The notes: generated by a model not told the origin, from the sequence alone. Positions 23,427-32,905 are shown, counted from the first letter of the stretch. The stretch is DNA of 39,362 nucleotides from an uncultured Acidimicrobiales bacterium (GCA_938023735.1 CALJDK010000139.1:1-39362), one strand, 5' to 3'. Program-made: numbers and translations.

Positions 23427-23951
23427 ATGCGAAAAATGAAGGGCAAATGGGCCCAGGGAATCAAGCCACGGAACTTCAAGTGGATCTTGAAAGACAAGAT
23501 GGCGGTATGCGAGCGCCCAGGCGGAACCGGTGCCAACCACCGCAAGGTACGCCGCCAGGAAGAGATCATCTGGCTTCGCGAAAACAACTTCGACCAGATC
23601 GTGTCGCTCATCCCGACCACCGCCAATCTGCATAGCTACGACGAGCTCAACATGCCGTGGCGACACCTTCCCTTTGTCGGCGCCGAAATCGGCCAAGAGG
23701 GAATCGCAACGCTCCACGGCGACATCGAGCGCATGCTGGGGCTCGAGAGCCGCATCATTTTGCATCGTGAAGAGCTTTCCGATCACGTCAGCGGACTCAT
23801 GGCCGGCTACTTCATTCACGCAGGGTTGGTCGACGAGACCCCCAAGGCAGTGGTCACCATCGAACAGCTTCTCGAACGTCAGCTTGGCCCACTGGGCCGC
23901 GAGCTGGTGAATCTGGCAGCCAAGAACGCCGGCATCGAACCCACCCTGTAA
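23427..23951 (+). CDS. Dual-specificity-phosphatase-like protein lacking the catalytic Cys motif
   Basis: This 174-residue protein is conserved in actinobacteria by recall and is located beside folB here. GIKPRNFKWILKDKMAVCERPGGTGANHRKVRRQEEIIWLRENNFDQIVSLIP (11-63) is a basic, highly conserved block. It is followed by the WRHLPF strand and LESRIILHREELSDHVSGLMAGYFIH, which lies where phosphatases have HCxxGxxR. There, HREELSDHVSG (113-123) keeps no cysteine. It may therefore be a pseudo-phosphatase or a different catalyst. Function in pterin metabolism, for example as a dihydroneopterin phosphate phosphatase, is only a guess. It follows a GAGAG-like ribosome site. It ends 11 bases before folB. 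Confidence 0.55.
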   Translation: MRKMKGKWAQGIKPRNFKWILKDKMAVCERPGGTGANHRKVRRQEEIIWLRENNFDQIVSLIPTTANLHSYDELNMPWRHLPFVGAEIGQEGIATLHGDIERMLGLESRIILHREELSDHVSGLMAGYFIHAGLVDETPKAVVTIEQLLERQLGPLGRELVNLAAKNAGIEPTL

Positions 23952-23962
23952 GGCGGCACTGC

Positions 23963-24325
23963 GTGCTCGACATCATTGAACTCCGCGGCCTGAAAGTGCT
24001 GGCCCTTTGCGGCGCGCTTCCTGAAGAGCGAGTCCGTCGGCAGCCATTCGAATTCGATATCGATGTGCACGCCGACATCTCTACCGCGTGTAAGAGCGAT
24101 GCGCTCGCCGACACCATCAACTACGGCGAGCTCACTGCGGCCATCCAGGCCGTGGTCGATACCGAACAGTTCACACTGCTCGAGCGGTTCGCCGAACGGG
24201 TCGCCGAGGTGGTGTTCGAGTACCCGCAGGCGCAAGCGGTCGATGTTGCCGTCCGAAAGCTGCGGCCTCCCGTTCCCGAGATGCTCGAAACTAGCGGGGT
24301 TCGAATCCACCGAAACCGGGCCTAG
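23963..24325 (+). CDS. folB: Dihydroneopterin aldolase
   Basis: This 120-residue tetrahydrofolate-pathway enzyme cleaves dihydroneopterin to 6-hydroxymethyl-dihydropterin and glycolaldehyde. DIIELRGLKVLALCGALPEERVRRQPFEFDIDVHADISTACKSDALADTINYGELTAAIQ and FTLLERFAERVAEVVF match the family, including the conserved Tyr and Glu. The start is GTG at 23963. It lies 11 bases after the phosphatase-like gene and 2 bases before folK, so they form one transcript. Confidence 0.92.
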   Translation: MLDIIELRGLKVLALCGALPEERVRRQPFEFDIDVHADISTACKSDALADTINYGELTAAIQAVVDTEQFTLLERFAERVAEVVFEYPQAQAVDVAVRKLRPPVPEMLETSGVRIHRNRA

Positions 24326-24327
24326 CG

Positions 24328-24783
24328 ATGAGCCGTCGTGCATTCCTGGCTCTTGGCTCAAACATCGGTGAGCGGGCCGAGTATCTCCGCACGGCAGTCG
24401 CCGAACTGCCCGATCTCGTAGCGGTGTCACCGTTGTACGAAACCGATCCGGTTGGCGGTCCCGAGCAGGACCTTTTCCTCAACATCGTCGTCGAGCTCGA
24501 CACCGATCTCACCGCCCACCAGCTGCTGGGGGTCTGCCGAGACCGTGAGGCCGCGGCCGAACGGGTTCGGGTCGAGCGATGGGGGCCACGCACCCTCGAT
24601 GTCGACGTGTTGTGGATCGATGGCGAGACCGTCGACGATCCGCCCGAGCTGTTGGTGCCCCACCCTCGAATGTTCGAGCGGGCGTTTGTGATGGTTCCCC
24701 TTGCCGACTTGGCCCCCGATCTTCTGCCTGCCGACTGGGTGCACCCTGCCGATCAGCCCATCCGCAAACTCGGCGATCTGTAG
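24328..24783 (+). CDS. folK: 6-hydroxymethyl-7,8-dihydropterin pyrophosphokinase
   Basis: This 151-residue enzyme adds pyrophosphate to 6-hydroxymethyl-dihydropterin, giving the substrate of FolP. RAFLALGSNIGERAEYLRTAV (4-24), SPLYETDPVGGPEQDLFLN, and RWGPRTLDVDVLW (84-96) followed by HPRMFERAFVMVPLADLAP are the signature segments. It is short by family standards but complete. Its TAG stop overlaps the GTG of the next gene, in TAGTG, a tight coupling. The pathway folE-folP-folB-folK is then complete here, except for dihydrofolate synthase and reductase. Confidence 0.94.
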   Translation: MSRRAFLALGSNIGERAEYLRTAVAELPDLVAVSPLYETDPVGGPEQDLFLNIVVELDTDLTAHQLLGVCRDREAAAERVRVERWGPRTLDVDVLWIDGETVDDPPELLVPHPRMFERAFVMVPLADLAPDLLPADWVHPADQPIRKLGDL

Positions 24784-25499
24784 TGCCACTCGCACGCATC
24801 ATCGGACAAGGCCGCGCTGGCCGGTCGCTTGCGTTGGCCTTGGCCGAAGGTGATTGGCAGGTCGAGACACTGGGCCGATCCGACGATCTTTCATCGGCAG
24901 CACAGGGTGCGGATGTTTGTGTGGTCGCTACTCCCGATGGGGGCATCGCCGACATCGCTGCGGTGATCGAACCCGGTGGGGCAGTGGTGATGCACCTTGC
25001 GGGTTCGTTGGGGCTCGACGTTCTGGCTCCGCACCAACATCGTGCTGGCATGCATCCGCTCATGTCGCTTCCCGATGCCGAGCGAGGGGCCGCACAACTT
25101 CTCGACAACGGCTGGTTTGCCGTCGCTGGCAGCAGCGACCACGCCACCGACCTGGTGCTTGCAATGGTTGCTGCGCTTGGGGGCCGTCATTTCCCCATCG
25201 CCGACCATGCTCGCGCCGCCTATCACGCGGCGGCCACCATCGCGTCAAACCACACCACCGCCCTTCTGGGTCAGGTCGAGCGGGTAGCCGCGGCCGCCGG
25301 CGTCCCGTTCGAAGCGTTTGTTCCGCTCATCACCGGGTCGGTCAACAATGTGGCCGCTCTGGGGGCCGCCGCTGCGCTCACCGGCCCCGTCTCGCGCGGC
25401 GACGAAGCTACGCTCGATCGTCACCGAGAGGCCCTCGACCTCGACGAACTCGAGCTCTATGAGGCCTTGGTAGTAGCGGCCAGAAAGCTCCGACCATGA
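24783..25499 (+). CDS. Rossmann-like and DUF2520-domain protein
   Basis: This 238-residue protein begins with a nucleotide-binding fold (LARIIGQGRAGRSLALAL, Gly8-x-Gly10-x-x-Gly13), then ADVCVVATPDGGIADIAAVIEPGGAVVMHLAGS. The C-terminal DUF2520 helices (HARAAYHAAATIASNHTTALLGQVERVAAAAGVPFEAFVPLITGSVNN) follow. The overall form is like 6-phosphogluconate-dehydrogenase-type and ketopantoate-reductase-type enzymes, but the reaction is not established. It starts GTG within the folK stop and ends overlapping panC by four bases. This places it between folate and pantothenate synthesis. It could replace ketopantoate reductase (panE), which is not seen here; that is a hypothesis. Confidence 0.8.
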   Translation: MPLARIIGQGRAGRSLALALAEGDWQVETLGRSDDLSSAAQGADVCVVATPDGGIADIAAVIEPGGAVVMHLAGSLGLDVLAPHQHRAGMHPLMSLPDAERGAAQLLDNGWFAVAGSSDHATDLVLAMVAALGGRHFPIADHARAAYHAAATIASNHTTALLGQVERVAAAAGVPFEAFVPLITGSVNNVAALGAAAALTGPVSRGDEATLDRHREALDLDELELYEALVVAARKLRP

Positions 25500-26359
25500 A
25501 AATTCTCACCACCATCCCCGAGGTCCGCGAGACCCTCAACGCCCATCGCGCCGCCGGGCGAACCGTTGGTTTTGTGCCCACGATGGGTGCCCTACACGCC
25601 GGCCACAAGTCGCTCATGCTGGCGTCGGTCCCCGAGAACGACATCACCATCGTGTCGATCTTTGTGAACCCGTTGCAGTTTGCACCCGGCGAAGATCTCG
25701 AGGCGTACCCGCGCGACCTCGAGACCGATGCCGCTCTTTGCACCGAGGCTGGCGCCGACTACATCTTCGCTCCAAGCGTTTCCGAAATGTACCCCGAGCC
25801 CATCGAGACAACCGTGAGTCTCACCGGCGTTTCCGAACCGCTCGACGGCCAATCGCGACCCACCCACTTCTCGGGGGTTGCCACCGTTGTCACCAAGTTG
25901 TTCTCCATCATTGGTTCGTGCAGCGCGTACTTTGGCGAGAAGGACTTTCAGCAACTCGCCATCATTCGCAAGATGTCGCTCGATCTGTCGCTCGACGTTC
26001 GAGTTGTGGGCTGTCCGATCCATCGAGAGACCGATGGCTTGGCCATGTCGTCGCGCAACATTTACCTCACCCCTGAGGAGCGAGCAGATTCGGTGGTTCT
26101 GAACCAAGCGTTGGCCAAAGGGATCGCCGCCATCGATGCCGGCGAGACCGACCCCGCGGCGGTCCGAGACCTTATGGCGGCCCACATCGCAACGGCCGAC
26201 AGCGGCACGCTCGACTATGCCGAAGTGGTCGACGCTCGAACGCTTTTGACCCCGCAGGTGCTTTCGGGCGAGGTTCGTGCGTTGGTGGCGGTGCAGTTCG
26301 GCAAAGCCCGGTTGATCGACAACATGGGAACCACGGTGGCTGTCTCAGGAAGCGCATAA
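25496..26359 (+). CDS. panC: Pantothenate synthetase
   Basis: This 287-residue enzyme condenses pantoate and beta-alanine with ATP to give pantothenate. PTMGALHAGHKSL (28-40) carries the HxGH motif of the nucleotidyltransferase group, and KDFQQLAIIRKMSLDLSLDVRVVGCPIHRETDGLAMSSRN is the KMS-like and substrate block. FVNPLQFAPGEDLEAYPR is the other hallmark. The start overlaps the preceding stop. panB and panD are not in the window. A 57-base gap separates it from nadC. Confidence 0.95.
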   Translation: MKILTTIPEVRETLNAHRAAGRTVGFVPTMGALHAGHKSLMLASVPENDITIVSIFVNPLQFAPGEDLEAYPRDLETDAALCTEAGADYIFAPSVSEMYPEPIETTVSLTGVSEPLDGQSRPTHFSGVATVVTKLFSIIGSCSAYFGEKDFQQLAIIRKMSLDLSLDVRVVGCPIHRETDGLAMSSRNIYLTPEERADSVVLNQALAKGIAAIDAGETDPAAVRDLMAAHIATADSGTLDYAEVVDARTLLTPQVLSGEVRALVAVQFGKARLIDNMGTTVAVSGSA

Positions 26360-26416
26360 GTACCTGCACACCGCCGCAACCCCACCAGCCTGCCCAGACG
26401 TGGCAACCTAGAGCCC

Positions 26417-27289
26417 GTGAGTCGATTTCTTCACCCTCCAGCCCACGACGTTCGCGACATTGTCGAGCGCGGTCTCGCCGAGGATCTCCATCCGTTTGGC
26501 GACCTCTCCGCAACCCTCCTGCCCGAAGGCGCTCAGGCCACTGCGCAGTTTCGTGTACGCGATGAGGGCAAGCTGGCCGGCACCGCCTGTGCCATCGAAG
26601 TCTTTCGCCAGGTCGACGAATCTATCGACATGAAATGGATGGCCGGCGAAGGCGACTCGGTCGAACCCGGCCTGGTTATCGCCACGGTCGAAGGGTCGCT
26701 CGAGTCGATCCTCATCGCCGAGCGAACCGCGCTCAACCTGCTCTGCCACCTCTCCGGAATCGCCACCCGAGTATCGAAGTTTGTCGACGCCGCCGCAGGC
26801 GGATGCAGGGTATGGGACACCCGAAAAACTCTGCCCGGAATGCGCTCGTTGCAAAAGGCTGCCGTGCGCGCCGGCGGGGGATTGAACCATCGCGGCAACC
26901 TGGCCGACTGGATCATGCTCAAGGACAACCACCTGATGGGCATGTCCATCACCGAGGGTGTCGAACGGGCACGCGACCGCTGGCCCGGCCGCACGGTGCA
27001 CGTCGAGTGCGATCGTCAGGAGCAGGTTCTCGAAGGTCTCGCTGCGGGTGCCGACGCGTTACTGCTCGACAACATGAGTCCCGATGAAGTTCGCGAATGC
27101 GTTGCCCTTGTCGATGCCCACGCCCCACGAGGCAAGGGCAGCCGCCGGCCGCTCGTTGAAGCATCGGGCGGCATTGCGCTCGACACCATTGGCGCCTATG
27201 CCCAAACCGGTGTTGACCTGGTCTCGAGCAGCTCCTTCATCATGTCGGCCACCGTGCTCGACATCGGTCTCGATATCGAAACCCGATAG
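26417..27289 (+). CDS. nadC: Quinolinate phosphoribosyltransferase (nicotinate-nucleotide pyrophosphorylase)
   Basis: This 290-residue enzyme uses quinolinate and PRPP to form nicotinic acid mononucleotide, in de novo NAD synthesis. ERTALNLLCHLSGIATRVSKFVDAA, CRVWDTRKTLPGMRSLQKAAVRAGGGLNHRGNLADWIMLKDNH and VHVECDRQEQVLEGLAAGADALLLDNMSPDE are the active-site segments. The C-terminal VEASGGIALDTIGAYAQTGVDLVSSSSF completes the barrel. The usual Thr of the KTTPG motif is Leu (KTLPG), a mild difference. The start is GTG at 26417. nadA and nadB are not in the window. Confidence 0.94.
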   Translation: MSRFLHPPAHDVRDIVERGLAEDLHPFGDLSATLLPEGAQATAQFRVRDEGKLAGTACAIEVFRQVDESIDMKWMAGEGDSVEPGLVIATVEGSLESILIAERTALNLLCHLSGIATRVSKFVDAAAGGCRVWDTRKTLPGMRSLQKAAVRAGGGLNHRGNLADWIMLKDNHLMGMSITEGVERARDRWPGRTVHVECDRQEQVLEGLAAGADALLLDNMSPDEVRECVALVDAHAPRGKGSRRPLVEASGGIALDTIGAYAQTGVDLVSSSSFIMSATVLDIGLDIETR

Positions 27290-27297
27290 GTCGGCCC

Positions 27298-28095
27298 GTG
27301 CTCCTCACCATCGACGCCGGAAACACCCAGACGGTTCTTGGGCTCTACGACGAGGCCGACGATTCGGGCGAAGGCGCCGAACGAGGCTTGGTGCATCATT
27401 GGCGGGTCAAGACCGACCGCGACCGCACGGCCGATGAAATGGCGGTGCTGCTGCGCAACCTGCTCGACTCGATCGATGTCGATTTCGACACCGAGGTCAC
27501 CGGCATCGCCGTGTCGTCGGGCGTCCCGGTAGTGACCAACGCGCTCACCTACATGACTCGCCGATACTTCGACTTCGAGCCGGTAGTCATCGGGCCCGGG
27601 GTGAAGACCGGTATGCCCATTCTCTACGACAACCCCCGCGAGGTCGGCGCCGACCGTATCGCCAACGCCATCGGCGCGTTTGATCTGTATGGCGGTCCCA
27701 CCGTGGTGGTCGATTTCGGTACCGGCAACAACTTCGATGTCATCAGCGAAAAGGGCGAGTTCGTGGGCGGAGCCATCGCCCCAGGGATCGAAGTAAGCCT
27801 CGATGCCCTCTTCGGTCGAGCCGCCATGCTCGGGGCCGTGCCTCTGGTCGAACCCCGCAGCGTTATCGGAAAGAACACCGTCGAGGCGCTGCAATCAGGA
27901 GCCATCTACGGGTTCGCTAGCCAAATCGATGGCATGGTCACCCGTTTCCGAGATGAACTGGGCGATTGCACGGTCGTTGCCACCGGCGGACTCGGCTACC
28001 TCATCGTTCCGGTGTCCGAAACCATTCAGCACTCCGAACCATTTCTTACCCTGCATGGCCTCCGGCTGGTGCATGCCAAGAACTCCGACCAATAA
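27298..28095 (+). CDS. coaX: Type III pantothenate kinase
   Basis: This 265-residue enzyme phosphorylates pantothenate, the first step to CoA, and is insensitive to CoA feedback. [17 protein letters not shown] (2-18) is the ATP-site DxGNT motif. [63 protein letters not shown] holds the pantothenate and dimer-site blocks. GTGNN replaces the more usual GTATT or GTSTN, so one Thr is missing. It starts with GTG 8 bases after nadC. Together with panC upstream it gives the pantothenate-to-phosphopantothenate segment. Confidence 0.92.
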   Translation: MLLTIDAGNTQTVLGLYDEADDSGEGAERGLVHHWRVKTDRDRTADEMAVLLRNLLDSIDVDFDTEVTGIAVSSGVPVVTNALTYMTRRYFDFEPVVIGPGVKTGMPILYDNPREVGADRIANAIGAFDLYGGPTVVVDFGTGNNFDVISEKGEFVGGAIAPGIEVSLDALFGRAAMLGAVPLVEPRSVIGKNTVEALQSGAIYGFASQIDGMVTRFRDELGDCTVVATGGLGYLIVPVSETIQHSEPFLTLHGLRLVHAKNSDQ

Positions 28096-28108
28096 GATCG
28101 ATCCCTGC

Positions 28109-29563
28109 ATGACCAACATTCCGTACCGCTACGAACCAACCGCGACGGCCGCGGAAATCCTCGCCGAACACGATGGGCTCGAGGACGGCACCGAGTCGGG
28201 TGTCACCGTCACCATCGCCGGCCGGCTGATGCTTCGCCGTGGCCAGGGCAAGCTGGTGTTCGGTGTCCTGCAGGATGCTTCGGGTCGGGTCCAGCTGTTT
28301 GCGCCAGCGAAAACCACGCCCGAGTTCGAGGCCTTCGGTTCGCTGAATCTTGGCGACTGGATTGGTGTTACCGGCGAGGTCATGAAAACCAAGCGGGGCG
28401 AAGTGTCGGTGCGGGTCGACGAGTGGATTGTGTTGGCTCGCTGGCAGGGCAAGTTTCCCGACAAATGGCACGGCGTCACCGATACCGATGTCCGCTACCG
28501 CCAGCGCTACGTCGATATGTGGGTCAACGACGAATCGCGCGAGCGCCTCATCAACCGCAGCAAGATCGTGTCGGGAGTCCGCCGCCATCTCGACGCTCGG
28601 GGTTTCCTCGAAGTCGAGACGCCGATGCTGCACCCCATTGTTGGCGGCGCCACGGCTCGTCCGTTCACCACCCATCACAACGCGCTCGAAACCGACCTTT
28701 TCCTTCGCATCGCGCCCGAGCTCTACCTGAAGCGCCTTGTCGTTGGCGGTATCGAGAAGGTCTTTGAGATCGGCCGCAACTTCCGTAACGAAGGGCTGTC
28801 GACTCGACACAACCCCGAGTTCACGATGATGGAGCTCTACTGGGCGTACGCCGACTATCAAGACTGCATGGTTCTGGTCGAAGAACTCGTGTCGACGCTG
28901 GCGGTCGAAATCACCGGATCTACCAAGGTGATGTTCGGCGATCGTGACGTCGAACTGGCCGCTCCGTGGCGCCGAGCCACCATGGCCGAACTCATCGAAG
29001 AACACGCCGGTGTGAAGGCCGATCTCAGTATGAGCCGCGACGAACTCGCCGCGGTTGCCGCCGCGCACGATGTCGAGGTGAAGGACTATTACGGTCCTGG
29101 CAAAATCATGCAGGAGATCTACGAGAAGACCTGCGAGACCAACCTTTGGGATCCGGTATTTGTCACCGAGTACCCGGCCGAGGTGTCGCCACTTTCGCGC
29201 GACCATCGCGACAAGCCCGGTTACACCGAACGGTTCGAAGCCGTCGTCGCGGGACGTGAGCTTTGCAACGGTTTCACCGAACTCATCGACCCGGTCGAGC
29301 AGTTGGCGCGGTTCGAGGCCCAAGCGGCCGAGAAGGAAGCCGGCGATGCCGAGGCGATGTCGGTCGATCACGACTATGTGCGGGCGCTCGAATACGGGCT
29401 TCCGCCAACCGTCGGGCTGGGAATCGGCATGGACCGCTTGGCGATGCTGCTCACCGGCGCCACCACCATCCGCGACGTCATCTTGTTCCCCACACTTCGG
29501 GCCGAGGCCGGAACGCCGGGCAACGACGATGACCCGTCGAGCGGCGAAGGAAGCGCTGAATGA
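28109..29563 (+). CDS. lysS: Lysyl-tRNA synthetase, class II
   Basis: This 484-residue enzyme charges tRNA-Lys. An N-terminal OB-fold (residues about 30-115; [33 protein letters not shown]) binds the anticodon. The class II core has motif 1 near [26 protein letters not shown], motif 2 in [31 protein letters not shown], and motif 3 in [20 protein letters not shown]-like DVILFPTLR ends it. The true start is the ATG at 28109; the longer upstream frame is antisense-like noise within coaX. Its stop overlaps the next gene by four bases. Confidence 0.96.
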   Translation: MTNIPYRYEPTATAAEILAEHDGLEDGTESGVTVTIAGRLMLRRGQGKLVFGVLQDASGRVQLFAPAKTTPEFEAFGSLNLGDWIGVTGEVMKTKRGEVSVRVDEWIVLARWQGKFPDKWHGVTDTDVRYRQRYVDMWVNDESRERLINRSKIVSGVRRHLDARGFLEVETPMLHPIVGGATARPFTTHHNALETDLFLRIAPELYLKRLVVGGIEKVFEIGRNFRNEGLSTRHNPEFTMMELYWAYADYQDCMVLVEELVSTLAVEITGSTKVMFGDRDVELAAPWRRATMAELIEEHAGVKADLSMSRDELAAVAAAHDVEVKDYYGPGKIMQEIYEKTCETNLWDPVFVTEYPAEVSPLSRDHRDKPGYTERFEAVVAGRELCNGFTELIDPVEQLARFEAQAAEKEAGDAEAMSVDHDYVRALEYGLPPTVGLGIGMDRLAMLLTGATTIRDVILFPTLRAEAGTPGNDDDPSSGEGSAE

Positions 29564-31179
29564 ACGACCGCTCGGTCAGTCACACGATCGAGCGTGTAGC
29601 CCGAGAGATCGGCGGGCGCACGTTTGCGCTGGTCGCTGGCTTTGCCGTGTTCGTGTGGGTGCAGGCCATCGTGAACCTGTCGCTTACCGCCGACGACCTG
29701 GCCCGCATCCTTCCGCCCAGATCCGAGCGCGCGAACGGGCTTCGCCTTGGGCGGTGGGTGCACTACTACGTCAACCAGATCGCGTTCGATATTCCCTACG
29801 CGCATGCATTTACCGGCACGTTCATCGTGGTTGGTTTCGCCACCCTGGCGCTGGTCATCGCCTACAAGGCCGACCTGCATCACAAGCGCCTGTTGGTGGT
29901 GTTGTTTGGTGCCCTGGTTGTGGCCAACCCCATCATCGCCGAAGCAATTGTCTTCAAACTTCATCACCTTCCCCTTGGCATCGGCGTCTTCATGGCCGCC
30001 GTCACTGCGCTCCTTCTTCCGCACCTCGACGCCACCGAGCGAACACCGCTCTGGCACCTCGTCGTCGCTGGCGCCGCCCTGGTGATTACCACGGCGTCCT
30101 ACCAAGGAATCGTGCCAATGATGGTTACCGGACTACTCGGCGCCCAAATGGTTCGGTACGTCAGGTCGACCGACCGTGACCGTCAGCCGCTTCGGCTCCG
30201 TCCGATGCTCGAGATCATCGCCACGTTCATCGTGGGCGGCATCGTGTACTTCATCTCATTCAGGCTCACCCTGGCGTGGGGAAGCGATCGCGAGTCGGGT
30301 TCCACTCGGTATAACCCCGAAGAAACCCGCATCAAGTGGACCTTCATCAAGCGCGAAATGTCGCGACTGTGGGACTTCTGGACCGACGCCACCTTCACCT
30401 ACCCACAATGGACGAAGCTTGTGGTGCTGGCGTTGGCGGTGGTCGCCGTTGGTGCCGGCGTCGGTCGGGTAGTGGCCACGGTCGGTTCGGCCCGCCAACG
30501 TCTTGTCGGACCAGCGTTTCTGGTGTTCGCCATGATCACCATCCACATCCTGCCGTTCATCATCTTGTTCGTCCGTGAAGAGCCGGTAACCCGTTACAAC
30601 GTGATCATGGGCGTCTGCATGGTGCCAGCGGTGATCTTTGCGGTGTTCTACGTGTCGGTCATCGAACCCGGCCCAGCCCGTTTTCAACGGGTGGCGACCC
30701 AGTGGCTGGTCGGCATTCTTGCTCTCATCATCTTTACGTTTGGGTTGTCGATCAGTCGAAGCCTTACCGCTCTCGAACTCGGCCAGCAGCGCACCACGGC
30801 GCTCGCCACCCGGGTGCTCGACCGCATCGAACAGAACCCCGGTTACCAGAAGCTCACCGCAGATACGCGCAGTCGCGAAGTACCGATTGCGTTCATCGGC
30901 AACTTCACCCGCCCTGACGAGCGGTTCCCGCTGCCCGAAGCACAGGACGGTTGGTTCACCGTTACCTCGTGCCTCGGCCCGCCGTGCCAGATCGAACGTT
31001 TGGCCGACAATCTCAGCCTGCTTTCACTCGATGGAAGCCGCTTCATGTGGACCAACAGGGGTCAGGCCAGGATCGACAACATCATTGATGACCGGGCGCC
31101 GAATATGCCTCACTGGCCAGCGCCCGGGTCGGTAAAGGTCATCGCCGGAACCGTTGTGGTGAAGGGCCCCCGGAGCTAA
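29560..31179 (+). CDS. Polytopic membrane protein, possible GtrII-type glucosyltransferase
   Basis: This 539-residue protein has about ten transmembrane helices, starting with [20 protein letters not shown] (21-40). The conserved [10 protein letters not shown] (41-50, Asp45-Asp46) directly after the first helix resembles the acidic motif of GT-C-type and Glucos_trans_II enzymes, which use a lipid-linked sugar. A soluble C-terminal part (about 410-539) with [15 protein letters not shown] may be extracytoplasmic. Similarity is by pattern only, so substrate and even family are uncertain. It overlaps lysS by four bases. The next genes are an SDR and an acyltransferase-like protein, which also suggests envelope chemistry. 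Confidence 0.55.
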   Translation: MNDRSVSHTIERVAREIGGRTFALVAGFAVFVWVQAIVNLSLTADDLARILPPRSERANGLRLGRWVHYYVNQIAFDIPYAHAFTGTFIVVGFATLALVIAYKADLHHKRLLVVLFGALVVANPIIAEAIVFKLHHLPLGIGVFMAAVTALLLPHLDATERTPLWHLVVAGAALVITTASYQGIVPMMVTGLLGAQMVRYVRSTDRDRQPLRLRPMLEIIATFIVGGIVYFISFRLTLAWGSDRESGSTRYNPEETRIKWTFIKREMSRLWDFWTDATFTYPQWTKLVVLALAVVAVGAGVGRVVATVGSARQRLVGPAFLVFAMITIHILPFIILFVREEPVTRYNVIMGVCMVPAVIFAVFYVSVIEPGPARFQRVATQWLVGILALIIFTFGLSISRSLTALELGQQRTTALATRVLDRIEQNPGYQKLTADTRSREVPIAFIGNFTRPDERFPLPEAQDGWFTVTSCLGPPCQIERLADNLSLLSLDGSRFMWTNRGQARIDNIIDDRAPNMPHWPAPGSVKVIAGTVVVKGPRS

Positions 31180-31241
31180 CCAATCCCACGAATGTTGCCG
31201 CCAACCTGACATCGGACACCGCTTTTGCCGATACTAAAGGG

Positions 31242-32198
31242 GTGCGCATTGCAATCACGGGAATCGGTGGCCACCTGGGTACCGGTGTAGCCCTCGAGGT
31301 CGACCAACGACCTGACGTCGAGGTCATGGGTATCGATATCGACCCGCCTCGACGCTTCCTCCGCAATGCCGACTTTCACCGGGTTCAGCCCGAAAACCGT
31401 CGCCGAGCGCGCCAACTGCTCGTGGATTTCGAACCCGACACCATCATCCACCTTGGGGTGTACGAGCCGCACGCTCGCTCAAACCCTCAGGCCAGCCACG
31501 ACCGTTCGCTTATGGTCACCGAGGCCATTCTCGATGCGGCTGCCGACCTGCCCAATCTCGAGAACATCGTCGCCCGCTCTGGGCTCGAGGTGTACGGACG
31601 GCATCGCAACTCGCCGATGTGTCCTGACGAAACCTGCGAGATCCGCCCCACCACCCGATACGGGCGCACGCTGGCCGCCGTCGAAGAACTCTGCCGCGAT
31701 TTCGAGCGACGCAGCGACGTGCCGGTGGCGCTCATTCGTTTCGCTCCCATCGTGGGGCCGCATGTGCCGAGCCCCATCGGTCGCTATTTGCGGCTACCGG
31801 TCGTACCGATTGGTGTGCTGCCCGATCAGCCGTTCTCGTTGCTTCACTCTGACGATGTGGCCACCTTCGTTGTTGCCGCCATGGACCAGAAAGCTTCCGG
31901 CCCGTTCAACGCCGTGGCCAAGGGGGCAATCACCGGCTCGCAGGCGGCTCGAATGGGCGGGAACATTCCGATTCCCACCATCGGCCCGGGATGGGTCGTG
32001 GCCCGAGCAATCACCGGGCTTCTCGGATCACCGCTGCCCGAGCATGGTCTCGAGCTGCTCACTCGTGGACGAACCGCCGACCCCACCCGCACCACCGAAG
32101 TCCTGGGTGTCGAAGCCAGCTTTACTACAGCTGAAGTCATCAAAGATCTCCACGAATGGGCGCCTGTGAGCTACCTCGAACCGAATCGGGCCGCATGA
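31242..32198 (+). CDS. Extended SDR family NAD-dependent epimerase/dehydratase, atypical active site
   Basis: This 318-residue protein has a Rossmann N-terminus with TGIGGHLG (6-13), then GIDIDPP (30-36) and IIHLGVYEP (68-76). The active site is not standard. SGLEVYGR (113-120) aligns with the Ser position, but where YxxxK is expected the sequence is YGRTL (Tyr140 to Leu144), so the catalytic Lys is absent. It may be an NAD-binding regulatory protein or use another base. The gene order epimerase then acyltransferase-like protein resembles a pair seen in mycobacteria (Rv0501/Rv0502), by recall. GTG start at 31242; the stop overlaps the next start by four bases. Confidence 0.78.
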   Translation: MRIAITGIGGHLGTGVALEVDQRPDVEVMGIDIDPPRRFLRNADFHRVQPENRRRARQLLVDFEPDTIIHLGVYEPHARSNPQASHDRSLMVTEAILDAAADLPNLENIVARSGLEVYGRHRNSPMCPDETCEIRPTTRYGRTLAAVEELCRDFERRSDVPVALIRFAPIVGPHVPSPIGRYLRLPVVPIGVLPDQPFSLLHSDDVATFVVAAMDQKASGPFNAVAKGAITGSQAARMGGNIPIPTIGPGWVVARAITGLLGSPLPEHGLELLTRGRTADPTRTTEVLGVEASFTTAEVIKDLHEWAPVSYLEPNRAA

Positions 32199-32878
32199 AC
32201 GCCAAAGACGCTGCCTCCCGAATTGCCGCCGATCCGGCCCGTGCTTCGTCGCAAGATTCTGCTCCGTCGGTGCTCGACCACGTTCGGCGCCGACTCCGTG
32301 GAGAGTTCGACGTCGACCCCTGGGGTTTCGACGAAGAACTCGCCGAACTCGCAGTAGCCGCCAGCGGCATTCGCTGGGCGGTCGATGTTATCGGCGGTGC
32401 GCGTTTGCCAGTCGACGGGCCGGCTCTACTTGTGGTTCACCGCCGAGTCGGTCTTTCTGAACCGTCGGTCGTGGCCAAGGGTGTGCATCAGGCTACTGGT
32501 CGGCTCGTGCGTGTCGCGGGCCTCCCTGACCTGCCGGTTGCGTCGTCGCTGTTCCGTCGGCTCGGTGCCGTACTCAGCGGTCCGGACGAGATTGGCGGCT
32601 TGCTTCGGGCCGGCGAATTGGTGATGTCGGGTCTCGGATGGCAGCCGCTTCACGGCGACGTTGCCGGCCAACTTCGTAGCGCAGCAGTGGAGCCAGCAAT
32701 CGATGCCGATGCTCCGGTTCTTCCGGTGGCCACCTTCGGCTCCGAAGTTGGACGCCGCTGGCGAATCATGATCGGCGAGCCAATCCTCCCACCAAAGCGG
32801 CCCGACAAAATCGGAACCGTAGAGTTCGCCGAAGCCGTAAGAGCCGGCGTCCAAAACCTCCTAGACAACCCCCGCTGA
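32195..32878 (+). CDS. Degenerate glycerolipid acyltransferase-like protein (PlsC-like)
   Basis: This 227-residue protein resembles the actinobacterial acyltransferase partner of the upstream SDR. DHVRRRLRGEFDVDPWGFDEELAEL (28-52) is the shared N-terminal block, followed by GARLPVDGPALLVVHRR (68-84). Family members have an HxxxxD catalytic motif. Here His82 is followed by RRVGL, with Leu87 instead of Asp, and the usual Asn before His is Val. The C-terminal half (LPVATFGSEVGRRWRIMIGEPILPP) keeps a PlsC-like end. It may be inactive or changed in specificity. The start overlaps the SDR stop (ATGA). A strong hairpin ends the series 28 bases later. Confidence 0.55.
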   Translation: MNAKDAASRIAADPARASSQDSAPSVLDHVRRRLRGEFDVDPWGFDEELAELAVAASGIRWAVDVIGGARLPVDGPALLVVHRRVGLSEPSVVAKGVHQATGRLVRVAGLPDLPVASSLFRRLGAVLSGPDEIGGLLRAGELVMSGLGWQPLHGDVAGQLRSAAVEPAIDADAPVLPVATFGSEVGRRWRIMIGEPILPPKRPDKIGTVEFAEAVRAGVQNLLDNPR

Positions 32879-32905
32879 GTGGTTGCCCCATCACCAACCG
32901 TGGCC

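Noticed and set aside
28046-29371. A long minus-strand open frame of 441 codons
   Set aside because: It lies antisense to lysS, whose class II motifs are certain.
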